This document shows positions 1 to 10,125 of a DNA stretch of 64,000 nucleotides, one piece after another. The notes below the pieces were generated by a model that ran no database searches, was not told where the DNA came from, and saw nothing but the letters and a program-made list of their open reading frames with translations. Origin of the DNA: Acanthosepion esculentum (lineage: Eukaryota; Mollusca; Cephalopoda; Sepiida; Sepiidae); contig OZ038498.1 of NCBI GenBank assembly GCA_964036315.1, forward strand, positions 11,288,468-11,352,467, given 5' to 3'. Made by a program: the position numbers and the translations under genes. Numbering within the stretch: position 1 is the first letter of the stretch; each line of letters starts with the position of its first letter.

Positions 1-195
1 CTATATTTATGGGATAAAGTGCTCAATACCAGAGATAGAGCGTATGTAAATATAAATATAAAAGTGAACATTGAAGTCAACACTCAGAGGCGACAGGCTG
101 TTTCATGCTGGATGCAATCATCAGGCGGCCTGACGATTGCATCTAACACGAAACAGCCTGTCACCTCTGAGTGTTGACTTCAATGTTCACTTTTA

Positions 196-202
<7 letters not shown>
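1..202. mobile_element. Foldback element MITE-A, copy 1 (cut by window edge)
   Basis: Palindrome centred near 127. The two arms (about 53-126 and 128-202) carry the same sequence, including TGAAGTCAACACTCAGAGG and AGGCTGTTTCATGC, in opposite orientation. The flank at 1-52 (TTTATGGGATAAAGTGCTCA) recurs beside the other copies at 1386, 6984, 17034 and 55424, so this is a dispersed family. Each arm holds a hammerhead-like core: CTGATGA with GAAA at 101-124 (minus) and CTGACGA with GAAA at 130-153 (plus). No protein is encoded. The window begins inside the outer flank of the element. Confidence 0.8.
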
Positions 203-254
<52 letters not shown>

Positions 255-270
255 ATATATATATATATTT
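200..270. repeat. (TA)n / (TGTA)n microsatellite
   Basis: About 70 bp of TA dinucleotides with a few TGTA units. It directly joins the right end of MITE-A copy 1 to the left end of the next foldback. Confidence 0.95.
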
Positions 271-1140
271 AGTAAAGGTAACAAATCCGTTGGTATATAA
301 TCCAAGTGGATCCTAGTAATATAAAATATTAAAACTGATCCACAAAAAGAGCTCAATGTATTTATTATTACAAAGAAATTTAATAAATAAGCAATAAAAT
401 CCAAAATCACCTCATATGAGGGATAGCCTATTTTGGCAGACAAAGATATCGGTTGTCTGACTTTTCAATCTCAGTGTTGCCTGAGTTTGTATCAGGAATA
501 GATATTTAAGTGTGAAAGCTAAAAAAAAAAAGAAACAAAAAATAACCACAAGTCGAAAAACTAATACAGAATTTATCCATTTCAATGTTTCAGTCAGACG
601 AAAGGCATGAGTCAGGGGAGGGTGGAAGGTATTTGTCTTAAAGGTAAGCAGTTTTATAAAATGAAACCCAAATATTAACCTTATGACATTAAATTGGGGT
701 TATATGAAGAATTAAGTATTATTTTAAAATTAAAAGAGGAATAAAAAAGGGGGATTAAAAATAAATTTAAATCTATAGATAAAAGGATGTAAGGGATTCA
801 TGGAAAGAGATTTGTGGGGAGATCTTAGAGGAGGGGAAAGTTTATAAATTATAATTAATATAGGTAAAGAAGTTATCCAGGGGGGATATAGAAATTAGAA
901 TTAGTTATACATTCGACATTTGAAGAGTCAGAGGGGAGTGAATATTATGGAAATATAGCAGCTAATTAAGTTAAACCTATATTATGGAAATTTGAATTTG
1001 CAGTAATAATATTGAAATGGATAAATTCTGTATTAGTTTTTCGACTGTTTTTTTCTTTTATTTAGCTTCCACAGTTAAATTTCTATTTCTGACAGAAACT
1101 CAGTCCACATCAGGGTCGGTAAGACAGATGACCAATATCA
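271..1140. mobile_element. Large foldback element B, copy 1
   Basis: The left part (271-510) repeats the left half of the copy at 29397: AAAGGTAACAAATCCGTTGG, then ACTGATCCACAAAAAGAGC. Inverted arms pair about 455-590 with 1010-1135. For example CTAATACAGAATTTATCCA near 562 returns as its reverse complement near 1020, and AACTCAGTCCACATCAG near 1098 is the counterpart of a diverged sequence near 470. The roughly 420-bp spacer (590-1010) is AT-rich with no coding potential. Likely non-autonomous; class unknown. Confidence 0.65.
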
Positions 1141-1149
1141 TATCACATC

Positions 1150-1258
1150 ATTTATTTTAGGATATTAAAAAATGTTATAAAAAATCAAGTTGAAACATAA
1201 TTGCAATTGTGTAGTGATTTTTTATAATATTTTAATATCAGAAAATAAATAATATTTA
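1150..1258. repeat. Decayed foldback D remnant
   Basis: Imperfect palindrome: TTATTTTAGGATATT near 1152 is mirrored by AATATCAGAAAATAAATAA near 1236. The middle TAATTGCAATTGTGTAGTG matches foldback D at 5584 and 9668. Confidence 0.5.
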
Positions 1259-1338
1259 GCCCTATTATTTATTGAGCCCACTTTTAAATTAAATGTTACA
1301 TACAGTGGAATAATGCTCCATTTGTTCACATTGTACCT

Positions 1339-1339
<1 letters not shown>

Positions 1340-1384
<45 letters not shown>
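1340..1384. repeat. (TA)n microsatellite
   Basis: About 45 bp of pure TA, abutting MITE-A copy 2. Confidence 0.95.
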
Positions 1385-1385
<1 letters not shown>

Positions 1386-1387
<2 letters not shown>

Positions 1388-1595
1388 AGTAAACATTGAA
1401 GTCAACACTCAGAGGCAACAGGCTGTTTCATGCTCGACGTAATCGTCAGGTCTGACAACTGCATCTAGCATGAAACAGCCTGTCGCCTCTGAGTGTTGAC
1501 GTCAATATTCACTTTTATATTTACATATTCTTTATCTCTGATACTGAGCGATTTATCCCATAAATATAGCACACTTTAAAACTATATTTCTTCAT
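1386..1595. mobile_element. Foldback element MITE-A, copy 2
   Basis: Inverted arms carry AACATTGAAGTCAACACTCA and its reverse complement around a centre near 1450. The outer flank on the right (GATACTGAGCGATTTATCCC, then CTATATTTCTTCAT) is the reverse complement of the flank at 1-52. The right end runs into TATATA at the same point as copies 3 and 5. Confidence 0.8.
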
Positions 1596-1617
1596 ATATA
1601 TAAATATATGCATAACA

Positions 1618-1894
1618 CCCTTGGAGCGGCTAGAATGGAGATCAACGTGTTTTAGTGGACTCAGCAGTTTTCAATCTGCTTGTCTGAATCATCTTCGAGA
1701 AGCGACAGCAAGATCTAAAAGGTCAGCCAATCTAACAGTGATCTCATCCCACAATCCTCACTCTTACTCCATTTGTGGCCTCCTTTGTAAATCACCAGCG
1801 GGTCTTAAGTGCCACTTAAGATTATCGCACAAAATTTCATAACTGAATCAATTAAGCTGTCAGATCCTCATACGTCGAAACTGACGGGAGAGTC

Positions 1895-1933
<39 letters not shown>
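1618..1933 (+). mobile_element. 3' end of a C2H2-tailed LINE, copy 1
   Basis: An open frame ending at the TAA of 1840-1842 carries CFSGLSSFQSACLNHLREA and then CSICGLLCKS...LKCHLRLSH. The latter is a C2H2 knuckle (C-x2-C-x12-H-x4-H) of the kind found at the extreme C-terminus of some endonuclease/reverse-transcriptase LINEs. The RT and endonuclease are missing, so this is a 5'-truncated, dead copy. The 3' UTR ends GACGGGAGAGTCCATTAT and runs into (TTA)n at 1895-1932, a typical LINE tail. The same 3' tail ends the main SINE of this window. Confidence 0.65.
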
Positions 1934-1939
<6 letters not shown>

Positions 1940-1940
1940 C

Positions 1941-2288
1941 AGCATTTCTTGATACCTCCAGAAAAGTGGACCAAGAATTACAAAAAAACTTTGGAGTCAA
2001 GGTGCTGAATATAACATCAATCAGCTAAGTGACAGGTTTTATATTTGTATTAAACCCATATAGATTAGACATATTTGAATAGACAACACTGTATCCGCTA
2101 TATATAACATCTATAGTAATGATAAATTATGCCATCTTATAAATAAAACCCATCAATTCCTAAGAAATGATGATGCTGTCAACTTGTTAAATGCATAGAA
2201 CCATTGCTGACAAGTTTGATCTATGGTTTTATTTCTCGTGAGTACAATAATGGTTCGTAATGCTTATTACAGACATGGCCAACTAAGT
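1941..2288. other. Unassigned stretch
   Basis: AT-rich DNA between a LINE tail and a tetranucleotide array. All frames are broken and I recognise no repeat family. Confidence 0.5.
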
Positions 2289-2289
<1 letters not shown>

Positions 2290-2340
<51 letters not shown>

Positions 2341-2380
2341 ATATATGTGTGTGTGTGTGTGTGTGTTTGTGTGTGTGTAA
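2290..2380. repeat. (TCTA)n followed by (GT)n
   Basis: About 13 TCTA units (2290-2340), a short TA run, then about 15 GT units with one TTTG interruption. Confidence 0.95.
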
Positions 2381-2416
2381 ATTTATGATCCCAATATCTT
2401 CAATAGAGATAACCAT

Positions 2417-2418
<2 letters not shown>

Positions 2419-2463
<45 letters not shown>
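2419..2463. repeat. (TA)n microsatellite
   Basis: About 45 bp of TA directly abutting the 5' end of SINE copy 1. Confidence 0.95.
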
Positions 2464-2467
<4 letters not shown>

Positions 2468-2871
2468 CACGGTGGAGTAATGGATAGAGACTTTGATTGA
2501 GGAATTGGAGAACAGAGTCTGAATTCCAGTCGAATCCATTACATTCACTTACGTGCTAATAGTCTTGGGAAAGGTGTGAATCCTCTTCTTCTCCCACCAC
2601 CAGCTATGGGCAAATAACAGGACAGACTGGGTTCTATAGCCTTGGATGGCAACTGGTTTAGGAGAAGGACAACTCTGAATTCAAAAACCTATGAAGGGTC
2701 GTTTGGGGACCCTGTGGCACGTAGTGCACCAAGTCTCTGTATTTGGCCCTTCAGAAAGTGTGGATGGTTCTTCACAAAACCTTCACCACTATAATCAAAT
2801 CTCATGGGCTGTCAGTTTCCTAGGAACTGATATGCTTGACCCTCATATGTTGGTTCAACAGGAGAGTTGAG
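2464..2871 (+). mobile_element. tRNA-derived SINE type 1, copy 1 (full length)
   Basis: The element begins GGCACGGTGGAGTAATGGAT, an A-box-like start. A degraded B box (GAGTCTGAATTCCAG) lies near 2515; other copies read GAGTTCGAATTCCAG. The roughly 300-bp body includes GACAGACTGGGTTCTATAGC and GATGGCAACTGG, then the tail CCTCATATGTTGG...GGAGAGTTGA. It is followed by a TAA-rich tail (2883-2913). A Pol III transcript moved by a LINE is the expected biology. Octopus genomes are known to hold tRNA-derived SINEs (OK, OR1, OR2), but I cannot assign this one by eye. Close copies on the minus strand lie at 9180, 10577 and 19127. Confidence 0.8.
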
Positions 2872-2984
2872 TATATAATACTAATCATAATAATAATAAT
2901 AATAATAATAATCAAGAAAAAAACCTTAAAGATTCATGTGAATATCTATGTATTCATCTCTTCAGACCAAAATGTCCTAGTAAG

Positions 2985-3050
<66 letters not shown>
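2872..3050. repeat. (TAA)n and (TA)n tracts
   Basis: About 9 TAA units (2885-2913) form the SINE tail. After a 70-bp unassigned segment comes (TA)n at 2988-3050. Confidence 0.9.
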
Positions 3051-3051
<1 letters not shown>

Positions 3052-3282
3052 CTTTAAACATAATTGAGTAAATCCACCATTTTTAAAAAGTCTTTATTAA
3101 TGTCTGCATGCCTGTGTGCTCAACTTTATAAGAAAATGTTCCCTGTGGATGGATTCTAGCCTGTATCCACCTTTTCATGAGAAGCCATCATTTGATCCAG
3201 CAGTCTTTGACTCGGCTTGTCTACAGAAAGCAGGGGGAGAGAATTTACTAAGATTAGCTTAGTTTGGCACAAGACTACAAGC

Positions 3283-3722
3283 AATGGGGCACCCAATGAG
3301 GATTGTGCTCCCTACTAGGTAGTAATGATTAACAAGGCTAATTTGCTAACCCCACTACAAGGCCCTCAAACCTTTATTGGAATTTTCAACAAAACTGAAA
3401 GACTGGACAAAATGGTTGATGAAGATTAAAATCTTGTTGAAAAATTATTTTTGAAGGCCTAGATCTCAATTCTCTTTTGTTTTTGCCATATAGAAATCAA
3501 GTAATGGGGCACCCAATGAGGATTGTGCTCCCTACTAGGTAGTAATGATTAACAAGGCTAATTTGCTAACCCCACTACAAGGCCCTCAAACCTTTATTGG
3601 AATTTTCAACAAAACTGAAAGACTGGACAAAATGGTTGATGAAGATTAAAATCTTGTTGAAAAATTATTTTTGAAGGCCTAGATCTCAATTCTCTTTTGT
3701 TTTTGCCATATAGAAATCAAGT
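3283..3722. repeat. 220-bp perfect tandem duplication
   Basis: Copy 1 is 3283-3502 and copy 2 is 3503-3722. By eye they are identical along their whole length, from AATGGGGCACCCAATGAGG to TAGAAATCAAGT. The unit has no long open frame. The junction is followed by a hairpin (GTGTCG-CTGC-CGACAC, 3721-3736). Confidence 0.9.
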
Positions 3723-4630
3723 GTCGCTGCCGACACTTGAATTTGAACATAGATCGCCAGAGAACAAAGACAGGTGATCCCATTATTGAATTAAGTGGAT
3801 CACGTGACCATAGAAGAAATGCATATATGTAGGAAGTAGCTGGCAACTAATGATTGCTATTTCTAGTCTGTTCTCTATACTATATGGATCTACATTTCTA
3901 GCCTATTCCTATTTGGATCACCATTTCTACTCTCTTCACTATACTATTTATCTATTCAGATCATTATATAGGTTACTTGTTGAGTGAGTATTATTGAGCA
4001 AGTACTATTAGTGTGAGTGTTATTCAAAGGTGTCTGACACCAGCATTGTTCAATGGCATATTATAGTTGTATCTTTAATTACAAAGTCTCTATTACAATG
4101 AGTATTACGAAAGTGACAATAGTTATTCGTTGACATCATAAAAGTGGCAACGAGTGTTCATTGACATCACAAAAATTTTTTATCCTTCAACCCTCAACTG
4201 GAATGGATCAAAATGAGCCTCAGAAAAAGTGAAAACTTTGTTCAACTTTTAGTTTCTGCAGGCACAAATTGTGGCAGATTAAATAAAATTATTGAAGAAA
4301 AGTGAAAAATATAGTTTTGATGTTTCAGCAGTAATCAATTGCCCTAAAAAATTAGCAAATAATATACAATATTACTTATAAGGAAGTGCTTACTGATACT
4401 TTTTATAAAAAAGTAATTTACTTCTAGACTAAAGATACCAGATGCTTATTCCTTTTAGTGGAACATTATACAATTGAAATGGACATTATGAGGCATTATT
4501 TATTACAAAACTCTTCAGCATCAAAATTCTGTGCTGAAAAATATAAAGATGTATTTGATATAGTTAATATATATTCAAATCAAATTTGTTTTTTTTTCTT
4601 ATAAGGAATGGAATCTAGAGCATGTAATGT
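3723..4630. other. Unassigned stretch, possible decayed retroelement
   Basis: No open frame. Short internal near-repeats occur: CGTTGACATCATAAAAGTGG then CATTGACATCACAAAAATTT near 4131-4180, and repeated TTTCTA...CTCT motifs at 3850-3950. An LTR-like origin is possible but no TG...CA boundaries or polypurine tract are clear. Confidence 0.3.
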
Positions 4631-4850
4631 TAAAACTGTCTTTATTAAGACAGTTTGTAGTGTATAGACATTTATTTCAAAATGGCTCCCAGTGGAAATG
4701 AACTCTCACTGAGTTTTAAGGAATGATGTATTATTTGAAGAAACAGTAAGTCTACTCCAAGAAGACTATAGTAAGCAAAAAGTACTCTTGCCAGAATTGT
4801 GAAGAAAATGGAAGAAGAGTATAAAAATCGGTATCAGTCCATAGTTTAAA
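4631..4850 (+). pseudogene. Tc1-like transposase, N-terminal relic
   Basis: From the ATG at 4682 the frame reads MAPSGNELSLSFKE-stop-CII-stop, then SKSTPRRL and STLARIVKKMEEE. This matches the start of Tc1-type transposases: the first helix-turn-helix, then the KST.R.I and S..TV..IVK.F motifs. Several in-frame stops and the absence of the DDE domain make it dead. A hairpin (AAACTGTC / GACAGTTT, 4632-4657) precedes it. No terminal inverted repeat pair was found. The call rests on about 45 residues of pattern. Confidence 0.5.
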
Positions 4851-5502
4851 AGCCTTAAAAACTCAGCCAAATAATTATTGAGAAAAACCCTTTGATAAAA
4901 AAAGCCATGTAAATAAACAAATAAATAAACAGATCAAATAGATAATAATGAAACATAACCTTCTAGTCACTCAACGACTCAAGGCAAGGCCAAAAAAAAA
5001 AAGAAAAAAAAGACACCGTCTGACCGGCCTAAACTGAGACCACTCTTGACATAGAATCCCCATTGTAACTTGATACGCATTTTTGGAAGGGGACTGGCCT
5101 GTAGATAAAAATTAATTCTTAATTCTTAGCCCCTTAAACCACCTAAATTCAACGGCTGAAACTAGCCGTTTCCATAGCAACTAATGTTCCAATGATACCG
5201 CACTTATAAACACTTGCTAACCAAAAGATAGCTTATTCCCAAATTCTCGCTTGACAAGGAAGCGGGTCCAGACACCTTAACTCTACATAACTTAAAAAAT
5301 TATGTTAGTGGTCTCGGCTCTCGCTTTTGAAACATGAGAACTCTTATGTAGCGAAGGAATCATATTTTTAAAAACTAAAAACATTATTATAATATAAGCT
5401 CTACTTCTGTATGGAGCACTGTCTTTTTGAAAATAAAGCTAAATACTAAGGAACACTAGATTATCTACCTAACGTGTTTTTTCCTATTTTTCTGCACACC
5501 TG

Positions 5503-5510
<8 letters not shown>
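4851..5510. other. Unassigned stretch
   Basis: No open frame of note. Contains an A-rich run near 4990 and a small hairpin ACGGCT-GAAACT-AGCCGT near 5151. The 5040-5340 part is richer in GC than its surroundings but matches no family I recognise. Confidence 0.5.

Positions 5511-5582
<72 letters not shown>
5511..5582. repeat. (TA)n microsatellite
   Basis: About 60 bp of TA followed by TGTA units, abutting foldback D. Confidence 0.95.
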
Positions 5583-5583
<1 letters not shown>

Positions 5584-5585
<2 letters not shown>

Positions 5586-5866
5586 ATATCTCCAGGTAAG
5601 ATGAGAAAAAATAGAGTACAATTCCGATGTTCATAACATTTACTTTAAAAGAGGCAATGCAAAATAGAGCAATATTATTTATTTTAGGATATACTGAAAA
5701 CATGGCAAAATCACTACATAATTGTGGTCATGTTTTGATGCATATCAATGCATCTCATCAGGTGTTGATACACTTCAAAACACATTTGCAATTATATAGT
5801 TATTTTGACATGTTTTCAATGTAATATCTTAAAATAAAGTATATATATATATATATAAATATTATT
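5584..5866 (+). mobile_element. Foldback element D, copy 1
   Basis: A head (ATGAGAAAAAATAGAGTACA, then CGATGTTCATAACATTTACT) is followed by an imperfect palindrome. TTTTAGGATATACTGAAAAC near 5684 is mirrored by GTTTTCAATGTAATATCTTA near 5814. The middle has the mirrored GATGCATATCAATGCATCTC. The head is shared with element C at 11228 and 50856. Open frames here are accidental. Confidence 0.65.
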
Positions 5867-6064
5867 TATTTTTTTTCCCCTCCTCCTACACGTTTCCTTT
5901 TCATTGTACATTTTCTGTGTTTTTTAATTTAAATTAAATCTCCCGTTGGAAGCCTGATGAGCGGGAGCAAAACCGGTTGCTTCGCCCGTTTTTAATATGT
6001 CTAGTAATATCAAGCTTCATACTTTTATTGCTGTGATAAAATTTTGTACCTTCAAAAATATCTT

Positions 6065-6095
<31 letters not shown>

Positions 6096-6851
6096 GTGCG
6101 TGTGTTCATGGCTGTTGGATTACAGAGTTTCAATATTACAGAGTTTAGTAATAAATAACCGACATAATAATGTCCCTTTTGATTGCATAATATTATATTA
6201 GAAATAATAAAATCTTGCTGTGTTTGTTTCAGAGATAAACTGTTTATTAAAAAATTCATCAGATATACTAATTTGTAGATGATACTGTATTTCAGGCAAT
6301 TTCAGAATTAAATGATCTAAAAATACATTATTTTTACTTTTCATAAGATTGTGGTTCAAAATTTCCTTTTAGAATTTTTTTCTGAATGCTACTTTACTGA
6401 AGTAGTTTACTGAAACTCTCTGTTTTAAAATTTCCACATGAGTGTCAGCTTCAGTATTCTGTTATGAGTTTTTCCTTTGTGAGGCAAATAGAGTTCAAGT
6501 CTTTGGTGATTAATTTCTTTTTAGTCTATAGACGAAGAGTTTTAATTTCATTTGAAAGCATATTTGCAAGTAATAAGAAGTCATCTGATATTACCCATTC
6601 TGGAATATGGCAGGTGTGGCCTCAGGGAATTGTAATCTAGGAAAACATTTCTAACCTTGTAATTAAAACCACTTCTAAATAGGGACAGTATATTATATGA
6701 ACAGATTTAAGACGTTGGTGTATGCCTCTGGAATCAGTGTTGTTTAAAATATTTTTTCTCTCAAACTATAATGAACCCAGTGGAATGATGAAGTCTGCTG
6801 GTAGAAAAAAAGGAAACCCTGATATAAATTAAAAGTAAAATTACAAAGGTA
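5867..6851. other. Unassigned stretch with short (TA)n
   Basis: Contains (TA)n at 6064-6091 and a CTGATGA-containing hairpin near 5956 (CGGGAGCAA / TTGCTTCGCCCG) that lacks the GAAA needed for a hammerhead. The rest has no coding potential and no recognised repeat. Confidence 0.5.
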
Positions 6852-6914
<63 letters not shown>

Positions 6915-6952
6915 AGTATATTATAATAATAATATATTATAATAATATAAAG

Positions 6953-6983
<31 letters not shown>
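6852..6983. repeat. Two (TA)n arrays around an AATAT-rich core
   Basis: TA runs at 6852-6908 and 6955-6983 flank an imperfect TATAATAATA stretch. Confidence 0.95.
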
Positions 6984-6988
<5 letters not shown>

Positions 6989-7173
6989 TAAAAGTGGACA
7001 TGGAAGTCAGCACTTAGAGGCGACAAACGCCTGACGATTGCACTAGCATGAAACAGACTGTCGCCTCTAAGTGCTGACTTCCATGTCCACTTTTATATTT
7101 ACACACACTCTATCTCTGATATTGAGCACTTTATCCCGTAAATATAGCACACTTTAAGACTATATTTCTTCAT
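6984..7173. mobile_element. Foldback element MITE-A, copy 3
   Basis: Arms AAAAGTGGACATGGAAGTCA and the reverse complement surround a shortened centre; about 40 bp of the left arm is deleted. The hammerhead-like core (CTGACGA 7031-7037, GAAA near 7050) remains in the right arm. The right flank ends CTATATTTCTTCAT and enters TATATA, as in copies 2 and 5. Confidence 0.8.
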
Positions 7174-7191
7174 ATATATATATATATATAT

Positions 7192-7345
7192 GTTTCATTA
7201 AAAATGACAGACACGGTACTACAGTTAAGCTTTTTATTTAATTTTTCTTGTGTTCGAACAAGAGCTTTCTTTTCTGGGCAAAGAGTGTGTAAAAACTGTC
7301 CAAATGTTTTATAGATGTTGTATAAATGATGTGGCTTCCCTCTGT
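7192..7345 (-). mobile_element. Penelope-like element, N-terminal coding fragment
   Basis: The minus strand reads FGQFLHTLCPEKKALVRTQE, then LNKKLNCSTVSVIFNET. The same peptide pattern recurs at 17528, 29762, 49450 and 61709. It lies next to GIY-YIG-bearing PLE sequence at 29762-30330, which identifies it as PLE-derived. The frame is cut by a (TA)n array just before the position where other copies read LLPKYT. Confidence 0.55.
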
Positions 7346-7740
7346 CTTTTCTACAAATATTTTTATGGCAACTGCTCTGACGAACTACTTTCAACTGGTA
7401 CCCCAACTGCATGAATTTAAGCATGCTACTAGGTTGGCATCTCAGTCCCACCCTCTCACTGTCAAAACATTTAAATGTAACCACCTCTTCTACTCCAACA
7501 GCTTCTTCTCTCGCACTTCCTGACAGTGGAACTCCCTTCCTCTTGCTTGCTTCCCTGATAGCTATAATCTTCAAATATTCAAATGTAATGTCAATCGACA
7601 TCTTCAGATGCCTTGATCCTGACCCCCGCCCTTCTCTATATCCTTTCCTCAAACACCCCTCTTTACTCTTCCTCTCACTCTCTGTAACCCCTTGGGGGCT
7701 AGTGGCACTCCTGCCTTGCTTGGGGTGAAATGCTCAAAAA
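7346..7740 (+). mobile_element. LINE reverse-transcriptase C-terminal end, copy 1
   Basis: The plus strand reads NIFMATALTNYFQLVPQLHE, then ATRLASQSHPLTVK, FYSNSFFSRTS-stop-QWNSLPL and CFPDSYNLQIFKCNVNRHL. The R.W.NSLP..CFP.SYNL..FK..VNRHL pattern is typical of the last 80 residues of non-LTR reverse transcriptase ORFs. A stop replaces the expected Arg before the W-N, so the copy is dead. The 3' UTR includes TGCCTTGCTTGGGGTGAAAT, found again at 8065 and 58250. Confidence 0.65.
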
Positions 7741-7796
7741 ATGTTTCCTCTTTCAATTTAATCTGATTACTAAAGTCGCCATTCTTCTATATTATT

Positions 7797-7872
7797 CTAC
7801 CTCTGTCCCATAATGATTGTTCCATTTAGTCTATGAAATTTGTACGTAAATGGAACAATCACTATGGGACAG
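7797..7872. repeat. 28-bp-arm inverted repeat
   Basis: CTCTGTCCCATAATGATTGT...CATTTA is mirrored by TAAATGGAACAATCACTATG...CAGAG around an 18-nt loop, with about one mismatch. It joins the two LINE tail copies. Confidence 0.8.
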
Positions 7873-8098
7873 AGATGGGAACTCCCTTCCTCCTACTTGC
7901 TTCCCTGATAACTATAATCTTCAAATATTGAAATGTAATGTCAATGACATCTTCAGATGCCTTGATCCTGACCCCCGTCCTTCTCTTTATCCTTTCCTCA
8001 AACGTCCCTCTTTACTCTTGCTCTCACTCTCTGTAACACATTGTGTGCTAGGGGCACTCCCGCCTTGCTTGGGGTGAAATGCTTAAAAAAAATAACAT
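7873..8098 (+). mobile_element. LINE 3' end, copy 2 (partial duplicate)
   Basis: Begins at the NSLP-encoding segment (GGAACTCCCTTCCTCC) and then follows copy 1 through ATCTTCAGATGCCTTGATCC and the 3' UTR TGCTTGGGGTGAAATGC. A 3-bp deletion (TCAATGACATC) distinguishes it from copy 1. About 200 bp duplicated with the hairpin at the junction. Confidence 0.65.
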
Positions 8099-8337
8099 AT
8101 TTGTAATAATAATTAGTAATAAGTTATAATAATAAAGACAAAAACTTACATTAATTAAAATATCCCCGAAATTGGAGAATTAAATACTTTGTATAATTAA
8201 ATGAGACAAGTACAACTTCCCCAATCCATAATATTCTAAGCAGCCGTACATCTGTTATGTGACCCTCTAATAATGCAATCAAAACATAAAATACCAAATG
8301 TCATGTGGGAAAAATCCTTCCAAGGTTTCTTGAATTT

Positions 8338-8670
8338 CATGCTGAGAATACCACGTGACTAACAACAAAGTTTTCAAGAAAATGGAACCAAAAAAGGATA
8401 GCCTACTTATAATAAGAAAGAGACAGTTGAAATTTCTAGGGAACTTAAAGAAGAAAGAGGGCTTGGAAAATTTAACACTCACAGGACATATTGAAGGCAA
8501 GAGGAACAGAGGAAAGAAACCAATAACCAACTTTAATGAGCTTGTGTTAATCATTGGCAGAACAGGGATTAGGAGAGATAACAAAAAGACAAATGTCGCT
8601 GAGGGCAACAAAGGACAGGAAGTTGTGGAGAACAATGATCGCCAACATCCTGAAGCGACATGGCACATAG
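8338..8670 (+). mobile_element. Non-LTR reverse-transcriptase tail fragment
   Basis: Reads MLRIP, then IRKRQLKFLGNLKKKEGLEN, LTGHIEGKRNRG and, after a frame change, a final KRHGT-stop at 8656-8670. This is the conserved C-terminal segment (R.LRI.WT..V.N..VL...R.RRQLKFLGH..RKEGLENL.LTG.IEGKR.RG) of a widespread invertebrate LINE. More copies form a tandem array at 41030-42316. Everything upstream is missing. Confidence 0.65.
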
Positions 8671-8849
8671 AAGAAGAGGAGGTATATTCCATTCATGAAA
8701 AGGAGCATTGATGGTTGAAAGTGCTTAGTTATAAACATATCAACAATTTTTACAGACCCCCTGGAACAGACATTATTTTTAACAAAAAACAAGAGAAAAT
8801 CAATAAAGAATTATCAAAACAAACTTGTGGTTTTTAAAAAAAACTTGCT

Positions 8850-8851
<2 letters not shown>

Positions 8852-8894
<43 letters not shown>
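8852..8894. repeat. (TA)n microsatellite
   Basis: About 43 bp of TA abutting palindromic element G. Confidence 0.95.
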
Positions 8895-8895
<1 letters not shown>

Positions 8896-8901
<6 letters not shown>

Positions 8902-9170
8902 GTGGTCAATATATATATATATATAAATTTCCAAGAGGATAAAATCAGGTAGAGCTCAATGTCCAGGACAGAGCAAGAATATAATATAAAAGGCTCAAAC
9001 ACTAATATTCCCTGGTTATAATTTATTACATTGGAATTGTAATCACAATCCAATTCATCAGACCTAGAAATTCGAATTTCTAGGTCTGATGAATTAGATT
9101 GTGATTACAATTCCAATGTAATAAATTATAACCAGGGAATATTAGTGTTTGAGCCTTTTATATTACATAT
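8896..9170. mobile_element. Foldback element G, copy 1: loopless 184-bp palindrome
   Basis: A flank (TTTCCAAGAGGATAAAATC, then GAGCTCAATGTCCAGGACAG) precedes a palindrome at 8982-9165 with 92-bp arms, no spacer (centre TTCGAA at 9071-9076) and one mismatch by eye. A truncated copy is at 17283. It abuts (TA)n on both sides. Confidence 0.85.
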
Positions 9171-9179
9171 ATATATATA

Positions 9180-9598
9180 ATCGACGCTCCCATCGAATTC
9201 AACGTATGAGGGTAAAGCAGATCAGTTGCTAGGAAACCGACAGCCTGACAACAGCACATGAGATTTGATTATAGTGGTGAAGGTTTTGTGCAGAACCTTC
9301 CACACTTTTTGAAGGGCTGAATACAGAGACCTAGTGCACTATGTGCTACAGGGTCCCCAAACAACCCTCTGCAGGGTGTGAATTCAGAGTTGTCCTTCTT
9401 GTAGACCAGTTGCCATCCAAGGCTATAGAACCCAGTCTGTCCTGCTATTTACCCATAGCTGGAGGGAGAAGATGATGATTCATACTTTTCCCTAGGGTAT
9501 TAGCACATAAGTGAATGTAATGGATTCGACTGGAATTTGAACTTGGCTCTCCGATTCCTCAATCCGAGCCGCTCTCCATTACACCAATGTGCCTCCTC
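9180..9598 (-). mobile_element. tRNA-derived SINE type 1, copy 2 (full length)
   Basis: On the minus strand it begins GAGGCACATTGGTGTAATGG. It continues through the B-box region (near 9536), the shared body and the tail ending CCCATCGAATTCAACG in plus orientation (9190-9205). The 5' end abuts (CA)n and the 3' end abuts (TA)n. Confidence 0.8.
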
Positions 9599-9607
9599 AC
9601 ACACACA

Positions 9608-9667
<60 letters not shown>
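9599..9667. repeat. (CA)n microsatellite
   Basis: About 68 bp of CA with one CAAA interruption, starting exactly at the SINE 5' end. Confidence 0.95.
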
Positions 9668-10110
<443 letters not shown>

Positions 10111-10125
10111 TTTATTATTATTGGT

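Noticed and set aside
3723..4200. LTR retrotransposon end
   Set aside because: No TG...CA borders, primer-binding site, polypurine tract or second LTR could be found, so it is left as unassigned.
5950..5990. Hammerhead ribozyme with CTGATGAGCGGG
   Set aside because: CTGATGA and a hairpin are present, but GAAA does not follow the hairpin and no cleavage triplet is in place.
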